NCBI GenBank assembly: GCA_963580285.1
Contig: OY757019.1
Span: 65,368,587 to 65,432,586 of the forward strand
Source of the DNA: Lucinisca nassula
Lineage: Eukaryota > Mollusca > Bivalvia > Lucinida > Lucinidae
DNA length: 64,000 nt
Direction of reading: 5' to 3'
The position numbers were made by a program, and so were the translations under genes. Below the pieces are notes generated by a model. The model was not told the DNA's origin. It did no database searches and worked only from the letters and a program-made list of their open reading frames with translations. Each line of letters opens with the position of its first letter. The stretch's first letter is position 1. This document shows positions 1-9,996 of the stretch, one piece after another.

Positions 1-426
1 TTGGCTCAAGTTGGCCTAAGGTTTTAGGAGAAGTTTGCGTTTGAAGCAAATTTACAATGTTTTTCTATTTTTAGCTCTGGCTGCGATTTTGTTCATCGGA
101 GCGAGATCATTGCAACTATATTGGTATAGGGTCATCTAAGCAACATTCCTACAAAGTTTGAATGAAATTGGCCCAAGGGTACAACATAAGTTGTCATTTT
201 TTCTATTTTTAGCGGTGGTAGCCATCTTGTTTGGCAGAGCGGAACAATTTAGCTATTTTGGTAGGGAGTCACCTTGGCAACATTCCTGTGAAGTTTGAAT
301 CCACTTGACCCAAGGGTTTAGGAGGAGTTCTCATTTGATGCAAATTTACAATGTTTTTTTCTGTTTTTAGCTCTGGTGGCCATTTTGTTCATCGGAGTGG
401 GATCGTTTTAGCTATTTTGCACAACA
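1..426. repeat. T1 tandem core array, cut by window edge
   Basis: About three units of a ~140 bp repeat. Landmarks are tttttagctctgg at about 65 and 364 and a diverged copy near 205. Each is followed by ggccattttgttcatcgg, ttagctattttggta and aagtttgaat. The same units fill 7441-9063 and 9470-9905 inside an F1 element, so this is probably the right part of another such element. No F1 3' end is seen at its right edge near 426. Confidence 0.8.
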
Positions 427-469
427 TTTTTCACCGTGATAACAAGTCTGTGTAATGAATAGCCCTCTG

Positions 470-640
470 AACCCCACTTTATATTAGAAAACTGGAGTGT
501 ACAGGGGTATACAGTATTTTCTTATTTCTGTTCCAAGATATAGGTTGTGGGTACTAGTTGGAACCGCCTTGAGGTGGTTCTAATGAGCACCAATAACCCA
601 TGTTTTGAGTATAAATAAGACAAATACCGTATCACAAATG
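470..640. repeat. FB1 fold-back element
   Basis: Two arms read towards each other around gaaccgcc/gaggtggttc near 575-590. Landmarks are ggttgtgggtacta on the left and caccaataaccca on the right, flanked by tttcttattt and aataaga. Related copies lie at 18180-18300, 29935-30055 and 55131-55270. It looks like a short non-autonomous hairpin element and no ORF is present. Confidence 0.55.
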
Positions 641-808
641 TTAACCAGGAAAGCAACAGTTTTCAAGATATGTTAAATGCTCTATGCACAAGGTTGTGCT
701 ATCGTAATGTACAAGTGTGACCCAAATTGGGAATGTCGGCCGGATTGGGATACAATGCACTCAGTTGCACTGACTCATATATATCATTTCTGTAATCACC
801 CTAAAACA

Positions 809-948
809 TGGGCCTCCATGGCCTAGTGGATAAGAGTGCTGACTCTTAATCATCAGGTCTCTCACTGCTATGGTTTGAGCCTTGCCTGGGTCACATGTGA
901 AAGGTCAATTTCTGCAATGGATGGGCCTTACAACTAAAACAAAAAATA
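809..948 (+). mobile_element. SINE-T, tRNA-headed SINE, internally deleted
   Basis: The tRNA-like head has an A-box-like tggcctagtgg (819-829) and a B-box-like ggtttgagcc (872-881). These are internal pol III promoter elements. The body continues gggtcacatgtgaaa and then jumps to a short tail tgggccttacaactaaaac. Compared with the fuller copies at 30074-30295 and 35127-35364 (both minus strand), most of the body is missing. It is a SINE and not a functional tRNA gene, because no intact cloverleaf or 3' acceptor arm follows. Confidence 0.7.
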
Positions 949-1035
949 AATCACCCTTAAACTTTAACTTAGTTGCCAAACCGCATCGTATAGGGTCCAA
1001 AAGATGTTGGGTGAATGTCATAGAATTCATATCTT

Positions 1036-1068
1036 CTTGGATCTGGATCTGCACTGTTTGTCCAGACA
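1036..1068. repeat. isolated arm of hairpin element HP
   Basis: One arm (ggatctgcactgtttg and flanks) of the HP hairpin element, whose two-arm copies lie at 5512-5600 and 26543-26622. The opposing arm is absent here. Nothing else is recognised between 949 and 1130. Confidence 0.45.
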
Positions 1069-1130
1069 CGTGCGTTGGTATTTATTAATTTTGTTGGGAG
1101 CAGGCTCTTTGGATTTCAAAGCAAACTATC

Positions 1131-1207
1131 TTGCAAAATTGGCTACCTGTAAAACCTGGGCTGGGCTCATGGGCTGGGTCTGGGCTCGAATTTTTGGGCT
1201 CGAATGA
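1131..1207 (+). repeat. inverted-repeat partner of 5243-5318
   Basis: About 75 bp built around aaaacctgggctgggctc and a doubled gggctcgaat. The reverse complement recurs at 5243-5318 with only a few mismatches. It is not tandem and has no coding sense. It is probably a dispersed small element in opposite orientations. Confidence 0.6.
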
Positions 1208-1473
1208 AAACGAGTTTAACTAAGGACATAGGTGAAACAGGGTCAGTTATTGACCTTTCAACTTTGTTTGTTGTCTGGTTGGCGGAACTGTTAAAGAGAA
1301 TTGCTCCCATGGGCCCCTGTCAAAATTATAATTACAAAGTTTGTTTTCCTGCTTGATTTGAGTTGCAACAAGCAAAAACCTGCATTACTAAAATCTGGAT
1401 TACAACATCGAAACACTGGATTCATTCTTTTTAATTGAGCCAGAAGATCCCAGAGCTCCAATAAGACCTATGT
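1208..1473. other. no feature recognised
   Basis: AT-rich single-copy-looking sequence. I see no gene, SINE or array unit in it. Confidence 0.5.
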
Positions 1474-1536
1474 GATCAGCAAAAGCTCAGAACAGACTCA
1501 GCAGTTGTGCGGGCTGATCCGAGCTATCAGTGGTCG
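1474..1536. repeat. FB2 fold-back element, degenerate
   Basis: gatcagcaaaagctcag on the left faces cgagctatcagtggtc on the right around gcgggctgatc. The cleaner copy lies at 54466-54540, where gcgatcagcgaaagact faces agtcttcgctggtcgc. Confidence 0.5.
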
Positions 1537-1559
1537 TGTATGGGTCCTTGCAGGTAAGC

Positions 1560-2990
1560 TTCAAAATAGGACACTAACAAACAGTGTAGGCCCAGATCAG
1601 ATGCTACATGTCTAGTGTTTCAAGGTGAGATACTGACAAACAGTGAAGACACAGGTCAGAGGCAACATGTCAGGGGTTCAAAAGTGCGATACTGAAAACA
1701 GTGAAGAGCCAGATCAGATGCAACAAATCTAGGGTTCTAAAATGGGTTCCTGACAAACACTGAAGATCCAGATCAGAGGCCACATGTCTAGGATTCTGAA
1801 ATGGGATAATGACAAACAATGAAGACCCAGATCAGAGGCATCATATCCAGGATTCTAAAATGGGACTCTGATAAATAGTCAAGACCCAGATCAGAGCTCA
1901 CATGTCTCGGGTTCTAAAATGGGAAAACTGACAAACAAAGATCAAAGGCCATATGTCTAGGATTCCAAAATGGAATACCTGCAAACAATGAAAACAAAGA
2001 TCAAAGGTCACGTGTCTAGGGTTGCAAAATGGGATTCTGGCTAACAGTGAAGATCCGGATCAGAGGCCACTTCTCTAGGGTTCCAAAATGGAATACCGAC
2101 AAACAGTTAACATCCAGATCAGAGGCCACGTGTCTAGGGTTCAAAAATGGGTTACTGACAAACAGTTAAGATCCAGATCAGAGGCCACGTGTCTAGGGTT
2201 CCGAAATGGGGTACTGACAAACTGTTAAGACCCAGATCAGAGGCCACGTCTAGAGTTCCAAATGGGGTACTGACAAACAGTTAAGACCCAGATCAGAAGC
2301 CACGTCTAAAGTTTTAAATGGGATACTGACAAACAGTGACGACCCAGATCAGAGGCCATATGTCTAGGATTCCAAAATGGAATAACTACAACAAACAGTG
2401 AAAACACAGATCAGAGGTCAGGTGTCTAGGGTTCCAAAATGGGGTACTGACAAACAGTTAAGACCCAGATCAGAAGCCACATCTAAATTTCTAAATGGGA
2501 TACTGACAAACAGTGACGACCCAGATCAGATGCAATATGTCTAAGGTTCCAAAATGGGATACTGAACGTGTAGACACAGATCAGAGACGTGTCTTGGGTT
2601 CCAAAATGGAATACTGACAAACAGTGAAGACTTAGATCAAAGGCCACATGTCTGAGGTTCCAAAATGGAATACTGACAGTGTAGACCCAGAGCAAAGGCT
2701 GCATGTCTAGGGTTCCAAAATCAAACACTGACAAATAGTGTAGATCCAGATCAGGTGCCACATGCCTATGGTTTCAGTATAACACAATGCCAGACAAACA
2801 GTGGAGACTCCGATCAGAGACCACATGTCTCGATCCAAAATGGGAAACTGACAGTGTAGATTCAGATCAGAGGCCACATGTCTGGGGTTCCAAAATGGTA
2901 TACGGACAGTGTAAACCCGATCCACTGCCAGGGTCCCAAAATGGGGCACTAACAGTGTAGATCCTGATCAGACGTCACAGAATACGGCGT
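1560..2990. repeat. ~59 bp tandem array derived from one HP arm
   Basis: About 25 head-to-tail units, most 58-62 bp. Each contains caaacagt, gacccagatcag, a ggcca motif, tgtctagggttc and aaaatggg. The caaacagt...gacccagatcag part equals the left arm of the HP hairpin element found singly at 5512, 26543, 34426 and 35519, so the array appears to have grown from half of a palindromic element. Unit variants (ccacgtgtctag, ccacgtctag) cluster locally, as expected of unequal exchange. Open frames across it are repeat translations. Confidence 0.85.
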
Positions 2991-3532
2991 GTGAACAGGA
3001 TCTTGAACTACAGGAACTAAAGAAAAAAAGAAAACAGTCTAAGTCCAGACTCTGGACCTCTTTAGAGAAAAGCGACCCTTAGTGGGACAGTGTACACCTT
3101 TACCAGATACCACAATGGGCACCTGAACAGAGTCTACACTATTTGCTTCTAAAACTACAGGAATTATCCTCCAGTTCTTTTAGTGCTATTAAAAAATTCC
3201 TTTACTGAGACCATCTTTAATACTTTTCAAATGTGGCCTTTTAAAGGCCACTTTTGAACAGTCCCAAATACGGTTACTTGGTTTAGAAAATACAAAGAAA
3301 GATAACGGAAATCTCTGCAATTTTTTTTAAAATCAGATTTAGTCTTTATTTGAGCTGGTCTTAATATTAAGCGGAACTCCACTGTATTTGAGTCTTTCAG
3401 ACAAACAAACATTAAACAGCAAGCCCTGGAGAAAAAGCTCTTTCCATAGCAGGTCGGATTCCACAGGGATACATATAAGTCACAGAGTTCGGCACTTCAT
3501 GATTGGGTAAATCTACAAACTGTTGCAAATTT
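2991..3532. other. no gene seen
   Basis: Low-copy AT-rich sequence after the array. There is a local palindrome ggccttttaaaggcc near 3234-3248 and a T-run at 3320. No splice-flanked exon or known repeat is recognised. Confidence 0.5.
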
Positions 3533-3861
3533 TCATACAGAACAGGACGCCCCCCTCCCATTGGGGCTTGAAGAAATATATGGGCTGCATGATGCTTCCA
3601 CGTAGAGCTTAATCTGGCCCCGCACATTAGTACTGGTAAACCGCTTAGAGGATCTAAGGCTGTCCAGGAACCGCGGTGCGAGGCGGACCGTCCATGCTAA
3701 TAAACCCTATTGGTTTCATCGGGCGACAGGGCTTGAGATGTCATTTCATCTCAATGTCGGGTAAACGTCCCAAAAAAATTGGAAGCAATGTCACCAAAAT
3801 GACCTTTACAGTGTTGACCGGGACGTTAAACCTCAAATCAAACAAGATCATACAGAACAGG
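3533..3861 (+). mobile_element. SINE-A copy with target duplication
   Basis: A 301 bp retroposon (3547-3847) bounded by a 14 bp direct repeat tcatacagaacagg at 3533-3546 and 3848-3861. The order of blocks is ggggcttgaagaaat, gatgcttcca, tagtactggtaaacc, ctattggtttcat, cttgagatgtcatttcatct, aaatgacctttacagtgttg, gacgttaaacctc, then a caaac tail. No A or B box is recognised. It shares the subfamily motif ccgcggtgcgaggcgg with the copy at 10401. Confidence 0.88.
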
Positions 3862-4294
3862 CTGTTTCAGTTTATTTCACAATTTAATGGATTGACACCA
3901 GTCTATTGCCTGCTGAGTTATAAATTGATGGTCACATAGATCTTGGGTCAGCCTAGCCACTAGGCGTTAAAATGATAATATGGAATTAAAATCATCTTTT
4001 GCACTAAAATGAATAGTGTATAAAAGTTTAGCTAGTCTAGTCTCTCTGGCTCAATTTTTGATAATCCTAAGATTTGAGACTCTACCCAATAGACTTGCCA
4101 TTACTATGAAGGTGATAAATTTTTAAACTAATTAAAAAAAAACTATCAGACTTTTATTACCAGACTAGAAGCTAGTCTAATCTTGGGTGTCTTGATAATA
4201 GTATCTCAAAGATTTACCAAGACAGATAAAATCATGTAATGGTACCACTAGTTGCAGCCGCATGATATAGCATTTTACATAGTCTGTACACCGC
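3862..4294. other. no gene seen
   Basis: Low-copy AT-rich stretch with tagctagtctagtct near 4030 and a weak inverted match near 4160-4180. Nothing else is recognised. Confidence 0.45.
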
Positions 4295-4915
4295 TGCCAC
4301 CCAGCCCCGCCCATCAGGGCTTGAAGAAATAGATTGGGCTTTTGTTTGTTTGATTTTGGGTTTACCGTCCCCGTCAACACTGTAAAGGTCATTTTGGAGA
4401 CCTTGCTTCCAATTTTGTGGAACTTTTACCCGACATTGAGATGAAATGACATCTCAAGCCCTGTCGCCCAATGAAACCAACCACTGAGGCTTTATAAGCA
4501 TGGACGGTCCGACACTCACACCCCTTTTCCTGGGCAGGCTTAGTTCCTCTAAACGGTTTACCAGTACTCCTGTGTGGGTCGGATTCAGCTCTGCGTGGAA
4601 GCATCATGCAGCCCATGTATTTCTTCAAGCCCCGATGAGCGGGGGCCATAAATAGATTGGCTGCATGGTGCTTCCACACAGAGCTGAAACCTAACGCACA
4701 TTAGTACTGGTAGACAGCTTAGGGGTTCTAAGCCTGCCCAGGAAAAGTGTTGTGTGTTTGACCGTCCATACATATTAAGCATATTGTTTTCATTGGTCGG
4801 GAGGGCTTGAGATGCCATTTCATCTCGATGTCGGGTAAAAGTCCCACAAAATTGGAACCAACTTCTCCAAAATACCTTTACAGTGTTGACGGGGACGTTA
4901 AACCTTAAATCAAAC
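4295..4915 (+). mobile_element. SINE-A copy split by another SINE-A
   Basis: The plus-strand SINE-A head (4295-4337, cccgcccatcagggcttg...) stops in aaatagattgg. It resumes at 4650 with the same aaatagattgg and runs to the caaacaaac tail near 4915. The interruption is the minus-strand copy at 4338-4649. Confidence 0.8.
4338..4649 (-). mobile_element. SINE-A inserted inside SINE-A
   Basis: A reverse-strand SINE-A running from its (caaa)n tail at 4341 to the cggggcttgaag head near 4640. It is flanked by the 11 bp duplication aaatagattgg (4327-4337 and 4650-4660) made from the host SINE. It is close to full length. Confidence 0.82.
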
Positions 4916-5242
4916 AAACAATCTTCGTGACAGATGCACAGACCAAATCTCGTCCAAATAGCAGTTAGTAAAGCCCATGGTAAGAAGGTGAAGAAACACA
5001 CACAGATATCTGCTTTATCTTTTTAAATAAACCTAACCCCAAATTTTGCAGAATTTTCCTGCACTGCAGTGCAATTAAATAGCCAACTAATTCTGACACT
5101 GCATCTCAAGGGACATCCGGCCAGGCTGTAATAGCCTTCACCTCAAAGGTAAACATTCTGAGCGCAGACTAACCTGATATTACCCACACTAGAGAGTTAA
5201 AATTGACCTTATAATGTTTTTCACCTCAGATAAACTTATTTC
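4916..5242. other. no gene seen
   Basis: Low-copy sequence between SINE-A and the small inverted repeat. A short palindrome ctgcactgcagtgcaa lies near 5070. No exon is supported. Confidence 0.45.
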
Positions 5243-5318
5243 CATTCGAGCCCAAAAATTCGAGCCCAGGCCCAGCCCATGAGCCCGGCCCAGGTTTTAC
5301 AGGTAACCTGCAAAATTA
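5243..5318 (-). repeat. inverted-repeat partner of 1131-1207
   Basis: cattcgagcccaaaaattcg, cagcccatgagcc and aggttttacaggtaacc read as the reverse complement of 1131-1207. The two copies sit about 4 kb apart in opposite orientation. Confidence 0.6.
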
Positions 5319-5511
5319 ATGCCATTGACATCAGTTACAACCTGACCAGGAGAACAACATAAATAAACCCCTTAACAGACAATAAAAGTCAGATTAATGG
5401 ATATTTCTCTGAAATAACTTAGCTTAATATTTAGATAGCTGGGGTCAGTCTGTAGCTTTTGGTGATTTAACCCATTTTGTACTGAAACCCCAAAACAGGT
5501 AGTTGGCAAAC

Positions 5512-5600
5512 AGTGCAGACCCAGATCAGATGCCGCAGAACGCTGCATCTGATCAAGAGTTCTGCGACATCTGATCTAGGCCTACAATATTTGTTAAACG
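5512..5600. repeat. HP hairpin element
   Basis: tggcaaacagtgcagaccc and agatcagatgccgcag face ctgcatctgatca, followed by a second partial arm gcgacatctgatctagg. It is a palindromic element with ~30 bp arms and no ORF. Other two-arm copies: 26543-26622, 30845-30935, 34120-34172, 34426-34496, 35519-35596. Confidence 0.7.
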
Positions 5601-5602
5601 TT

Positions 5603-5974
5603 CAGCCAATTTCCAAATAAATTTTGAAGAAAACAAAACCTGACACCTCTAATTTTGAAATGGACTCACCCTATATAAAAGGAGGAAGATTCTATTTGGT
5701 ACAAACCAATTAATTATCAACATCCATACCTATATTTTCTTATGAATATTCATGTGGTTCAATCTGCTTTAGACTGATGCTCAGTCTCATATTTGTTCCC
5801 TCTTTAATAGAAGCGGAATACGCCTAAATCAAGCCAAAACAAAAAACATAAAAAAGAACTAAGAGGGAAAAAGAGAAACAGTAAAAAAAGACAATGTAAG
5901 GACGGAGTAGGAGACTTGTACAAGTGTATATAACTTAAATTTTGATCTAGAAGCCTGAGATTTTGACCAACTTT
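5603..5974. other. no gene seen
   Basis: AT-rich low-copy DNA up to the 21 bp minisatellite. Nothing recognised. Confidence 0.5.
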
Positions 5975-6261
5975 ACTCGATACTCGACGATTTTAACTCG
6001 ATACTCGACAATTTCAACTCGATACTCGACATTTTTGACTCGATACTCGACATTTTCGACTCGATACTCGACATTTTTGACTCGATACTCGACAATTTTG
6101 ACTCGATACTCGACAATTTTGACTCGATACTCGACTATTTCAACTCGATACTCGACATTTTTGACTCGATACTCGACAATTTCAACTCGATACTCGACAT
6201 TTTTGACTCGATACTCGACAATTTCAACTCGATACTCGACATTTTTTACTCGATACTCGAC
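5975..6261. repeat. 21 bp minisatellite, 14 copies
   Basis: Fourteen copies of actcgatactcgac plus seven variable bases (atttttg, aatttca or aattttg). The unit length is divisible by three, so a 104-residue frame with a repeated TRYST motif stays open across it. That frame is most likely a by-product. Unit variants alternate irregularly. Confidence 0.92.
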
Positions 6262-6285
6262 ACTTTACAAACCGTGAATCTCGAT

Positions 6286-6467
6286 ATTATCAAGATGATC
6301 ATTCTGAAGATGACTGGACCAAACCTGTAGCCTCAAGAGTATTCACAACCTTCTTCCCGTTCTGGAGGAGATATCTAAAATGTGAAGAGTTATCAGCTGA
6401 CAGACGACGGATGACAGACAACAGGCCATGGCATATGCTGACCTCGAGCTTCCCTCCAAGTGAGCTA
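6286..6467 (+). mobile_element. degenerate Helentron-like 3' end with one T5 unit
   Basis: 6286-6352 is one T5 core unit (gatgatcattctga, ggaccaaacctgt). It is followed by a gacagacgacggatgac tract and a decayed terminus ending aagtgagcta at 6458-6467. This is the F1-type order of core, GACGGAC tract and GTGAGCTA. The 3' hairpin is eroded and no left end is recognised. The end lies ~20 bp from the donor site of the exon at 6490-6706. Confidence 0.55.
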
Positions 6468-6489
6468 ATGATAATAGTCAATTTCTTAC

Positions 6490-6706
6490 CATCAACAAAG
6501 ATCTCTTGTGAATATGCATTAGCTTGGGTCTGCGGGGGAATACTTGTTAGTTTGCTCTGCACTGGAGATGGTTTCGGTGCAATTGTTGGTGGTGCTGATT
6601 GAGGCTGTTGGGGCAAAGGTGATGGTTGGAGTACAGTGGCACCAGCTCCCATACTGTTTGAACCTGGTTTTGGTGACTGAAGTAACACATGCTGTACAGG
6701 ACCCTG
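6490..6706 (-). CDS. internal exon, Gln/Pro-rich nuclear-type protein segment
   Basis: Minus-strand exon of 217 nt encoding 72 codons plus one base. It is rich in Q, P and S (stretches such as VLQPSPLPQQPQSAPP and IAPKPSPVQSKL) and ends SQEIFVD. The acceptor is ...ttaatttcaggtcag before CAG GGT CCT and the donor is GATG|GTAAGA at 6490/6489, a strong consensus. The 5' phase is 0, matching the exon at 6959-7043 across a 252 bp intron, and the 3' phase is 1. An alternative acceptor 5 nt upstream would break the frame with that exon. A longer 129-residue open frame here runs through the donor into transposon sequence and is not the gene product. The composition resembles low-complexity regions of transcriptional coactivators. 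I do not recognise the family, and the remaining exons are not identified. Confidence 0.6.
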
Positions 6707-6958
6707 CTGACCTGAAATTAATTAAATGAAATGGATACAGTTCACACAGCTTTCATTACTTTTTGGGTCATTCAACAGTCGCCCCACAGTGAACAGAAGA
6801 CTGAAATTTTGGCTGAATGCAAACTGCCTAATGACTACCAAGAGTCATCTGTGAGAAAGTATTGCTCCATATTCAAAACACAAATGTTCCTTATAACTGA
6901 TAATGAAACTGCTCATGGAACTAACTGTATGTTCTGTCAATTTATTCCATGAACACAC

Positions 6959-7043
6959 CTGTCCTCCTGTTTGATTTCCAGTAATTATAAATTTTACACA
7001 GGGACTCCCTGTGTACACGATTTGTGATTGAACAAGAGGTTGA
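6959..7043 (-). CDS. internal exon upstream of 6490-6706
   Basis: Minus-strand exon of 85 nt (one base plus 28 codons) coding QPLVQSQIVYTG and ending IITGNQTGGQ. The donor is CAG|GTGTGT at 6959/6958 and the phase is 0, so it joins directly to the Q-G-P-V start of the next exon. The acceptor is aataaag|TCAACC at 7043, with a poor pyrimidine tract. A shorter alternative uses cacag|GG near 7004. An F1 element begins only 29 bp upstream of the longer acceptor, so the original branch or pyrimidine region may have been displaced. The protein is not recognised, and the reading rests on frame continuity and splice signals. Confidence 0.5.
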
Positions 7044-7440
7044 CTTTATTTGCGAACCACAGTATTAATGTAACAAGAGGACCATGATGGTCCTATATCG
7101 CTCACCTGAGATTTACATGTGGGTCCTTAGGGGGAGATAATTTTTGGCCTCAGGGCTATAATTTGAACAATCTTGGTAGAAGTCCACTAAATGAAGCAGC
7201 AAGCTTCATGCCAAATATCCAAGATCTAGGCCTTTTGGTTTCAGACAAGAATACTGTTAAAGGTATTCCCTACATTTGCCTATGTTAAACCTGCGACAGC
7301 GCCATTTTTTGTCCCAGGGCTATTATTTGAACAATCTTGGTAGAGGTCCATCAGTTGAAACTTCATACCAAACATCAAAGACCTGGGCCTTCTGGTTTCA
7401 GACAAGAAGATTTTTAAAGGTTTTCCCTATATGAATGTCA

Positions 7441-9905
7441 CTGTCTCTAGTACATTCTATTTTTAGCTCTGGCGGCCATCTTGTTGATCAGAGAGGAACG
7501 ATCTTAGCTATTTTGGTAGGGTGTCACCTAGGCAACATTCCTTTGAAGTTTGAATCAAATTAATCCAAGGGTTTAGGAAGAGTTCGCATTTGAAGCAAAT
7601 TTACCATGTTTTTCTATTTTTAGCTCTGGTGGCCATATTGTTCATCGGAGAGAGACCATTTTAGCTATTTTGGTAGAGAGTCATCTAAGCAACATTCCTA
7701 TGAAGTTTGAATGCAATTGGCCCAAGGATACAGGAGGAGTTGTCGTTTGAAGATTTTTTCTATTTTTAGCCCTGGTGGCCATCTTGTTTATCGGAGTGGA
7801 ATGATTTTAACTATTTCTGTAGGGAGTCACCTTGGCAACATTCCTGTGAAGTTTGAAGCAAATTTACAATGTTTTTCTATTTTTAGCTCTGGTGGCCATT
7901 TTGTTCATCAGAGCGGGATCAGTTTAGCTAATATGGTAGAGGGTCAACGACATAATATTCCTGTGAAGTTTGAATCAAATTGACCCAAGGGGTAAGGAGG
8001 AATTGTCGTTTGAAGAATTTTTTCTATTTTTAGCTCTGGCAGCCATCTTGTTAGTCAGAGCGGAACAATTTTAGCTATTTTGGTAGGGAGTCAATCACAT
8101 AATAGTCCTGTGAAGTTTGAATCATATTGACCCAAGGGGTAAGGAGGAGTTGTCGTTTGAAGATTTTTTCTATTTTTAGCTCTGGCGGCCATCTTGTTCG
8201 CCATATTGAACGATTTTAGCTATTTTGGTAGGGAGTCACCTAACTAACATTCCTGTGAAGTTTGAATCAAATTGGCCTAAGGGTTGAGGAGGAGTTCACG
8301 TTTTGACGTAAATTTACAAAGTTTTTCTGTTTTTAGCTATGGCGGCCATTTTGCTCATCATCGCAGAATCTTTTCAGCTATTTTGGTAGATGGTCATCAG
8401 AGCGAAAACGTTTTAGCCATTTTGGTAGTGGGTCTTCTAAGCAACATTCCTATGAAGTTTGAATGAAATTGGCCCAAGGGTAAAGGAGGAGTAGTCGTTT
8501 GAAGATTTTTTCTATTTTTACCTCTGGCGGCCATCTTGTTAGTCAGATCGGAATGATTTTAGCTATTTCTTTAGGGAATCACCTACATAACTTTCCTGTG
8601 AAGTTTGAATCAAATTGGCCCAAGGGTTAAAGAGGAGTTCGTGTTTGAAGCAAATTTACGATATTTTTCTATTTTTAGCTATGGTGGCCATTTTGCTCAT
8701 CATCGCAGAATCTTTTCAGCTATTTTGGTAGATGGTCACCTCAGCAACATTCCTATAAAGTTTGAATAAAATTGGCCCAAGGGTACAGGAGGAATTGTCG
8801 TTTAAAGATTTTTTCTATTTTTAGCGCTGGTGGCCATCTTGTTTGTCAGAGCACAACAATTTTAGCTATTTTTGTAGGGAGTCATTTGGGCAAGATTCTT
8901 GTGAAGTTTGAATCAAATTTGCCCAAGGGTTGAGGAGGAGTTTGTGTTTGAAGCAAATTTACGATGTTTTTCTATTTTTAGCTATGGCGGCCATTTTGCT
9001 CATCAGAGCAATACTGTTTTAGCTATTTTAGTAGAGGGTCACCTAAGCATTATTCCTATGAAAAGTAGAAGTAAAACAAAGATCAGGAATTGATACAATT
9101 AACTTACTCCACCCATAAAAGACACCAAAGGGAAAGAAATACAAACATTAAGCGACCAGACCATAATGGAAACCTAAACAAAGGAAGGCCATAAGGACAG
9201 TTTTATTTCCCACAAAATGGCCATACGGCCATCCAAAACCAAAAAACACAAGCGACACACACAGCAAGCAACAAACAACGACATAAATAAATCGCCACAG
9301 AAGAGCCGCCTTGGAACGGTCAGTGGAAGATTTCCACTGGGGGGCTTAAATCGATTTTACGTGGCCACAATCCTCGCCCTTACTTCCGTCGCAATTTAGA
9401 CAAATAATTTGTTCAGTCCGCATGAAGGCCTCCTAACTCATCAGTGCAACATCTCCGTGAACAACAAATATGGCCAAAGGGTACAGGAGGAGTTGTCGTT
9501 TAAAGAATTTTCTATTTTTAGCTCTGGCGGCCATTTTGTTCACCGGAGTGGAACCATTTTAGCTATTTTGGTAGAGGGTCAACTAAGCAACATTCCTATA
9601 AAGTTTGAATGATATTGGCCTTAAGGTACAGGAGAAGTTGTCGTTTTGTTCAGCGAAGAGGAACCATTTTAGCAATTTCGTTAGAGGGTAATACAAGGAA
9701 CATTTCTGTGAAATTATTTTGAAATCGGGCCAAAGGGCTAGGAGGAGATGTCGTTTAAAGGTTTTTCTATTTTTAGCTCTGGCGGCCATCTTGTTCAGCG
9801 GAGCGGAACAATTTTAGCTATTTTTGTAGAGGGTCACCTCAGCAATATTCCTATGTAGTTTTATTGAAATTGGCTCAAGGGTTTAGGAGGAGTTAGCATT
9901 TAAAG
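7441..9905. repeat. T1 core array inside F1 element a
   Basis: About 14 units near 140 bp. Each has tttttagctctgg, ggccatcttgtt, ttagctattttggtag, caacattcct, gaagtttgaat, ggcccaaggg and ggaggagtt. Some units are shortened or fused near 8284-8440. The array is interrupted by a foreign block at 9064-9469. Short ORFs across it, with FSIFSSGGHF-like peptides, are repeat translations. Confidence 0.85.
9064..9469 (-). mobile_element. insertion of unknown retroposon-like sequence
   Basis: A T1 unit breaks off after cattcctatgaa and resumes at tatggccaaagggtacagg. The ~400 bp between is unlike the array. Its first ~175 bp (9064-9240) recur as the reverse complement at 11831-12006 with high identity (for example ttaagcgaccagaccataat). 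No TIR, LTR pair or ORF domain is recognised. The shared segment ends differently in the two copies, which suggests truncation. Confidence 0.6.
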
Positions 9906-9996
9906 CAAATTGTTGATGCCGCACGACACACGACGCACGACGGACATTGACCGATCACAATAGCTCACCATGAGCACTTCGTGCTCAGGTGAGCTA

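Larger units (their letters stand above)
7072..9996 (+). mobile_element. F1 Helentron-like element a
   Basis: The left end aacaagag carries the hairpin ggaccatgatggtcc and then gctcacctgag (7072-7110). The right end has a cgacggacattgacc tract, a hairpin tgagcac-ttc-gtgctca (9971-9987) and ggtgagcta, complementary to the left motif. There is no helicase ORF, so it is non-autonomous. The core changes from two T2 units (7110-7430) to T1 units (7441-9063, 9470-9905), so one pair of ends carries two unrelated satellites. It is interrupted at 9064-9469. Confidence 0.8.

Noticed and set aside
809..894. Functional tRNA gene
   Set aside because: A and B boxes are present but the acceptor arm is not paired and a SINE body follows. 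The same head occurs in three other SINE copies.
1560..2990. CRISPR-like array of ~28 bp repeats with ~30 bp spacers
   Set aside because: The spacers are themselves repeated and diverge gradually, the context is eukaryotic, and the unit derives from the HP hairpin element.
4585..5001. 138-residue minus-strand frame
   Set aside because: Most of it is SINE-A read backwards. The rest has no recognisable domain.
6490..7043. Naming the Q/P-rich exons as a specific coactivator gene
   Set aside because: Low-complexity composition gives no safe homology. No conserved domain is encoded in these 100 residues.
7711..9612. Frames with FSIFSSGGHFVH peptides
   Set aside because: Read-through of T1 core units inside an F1 element.
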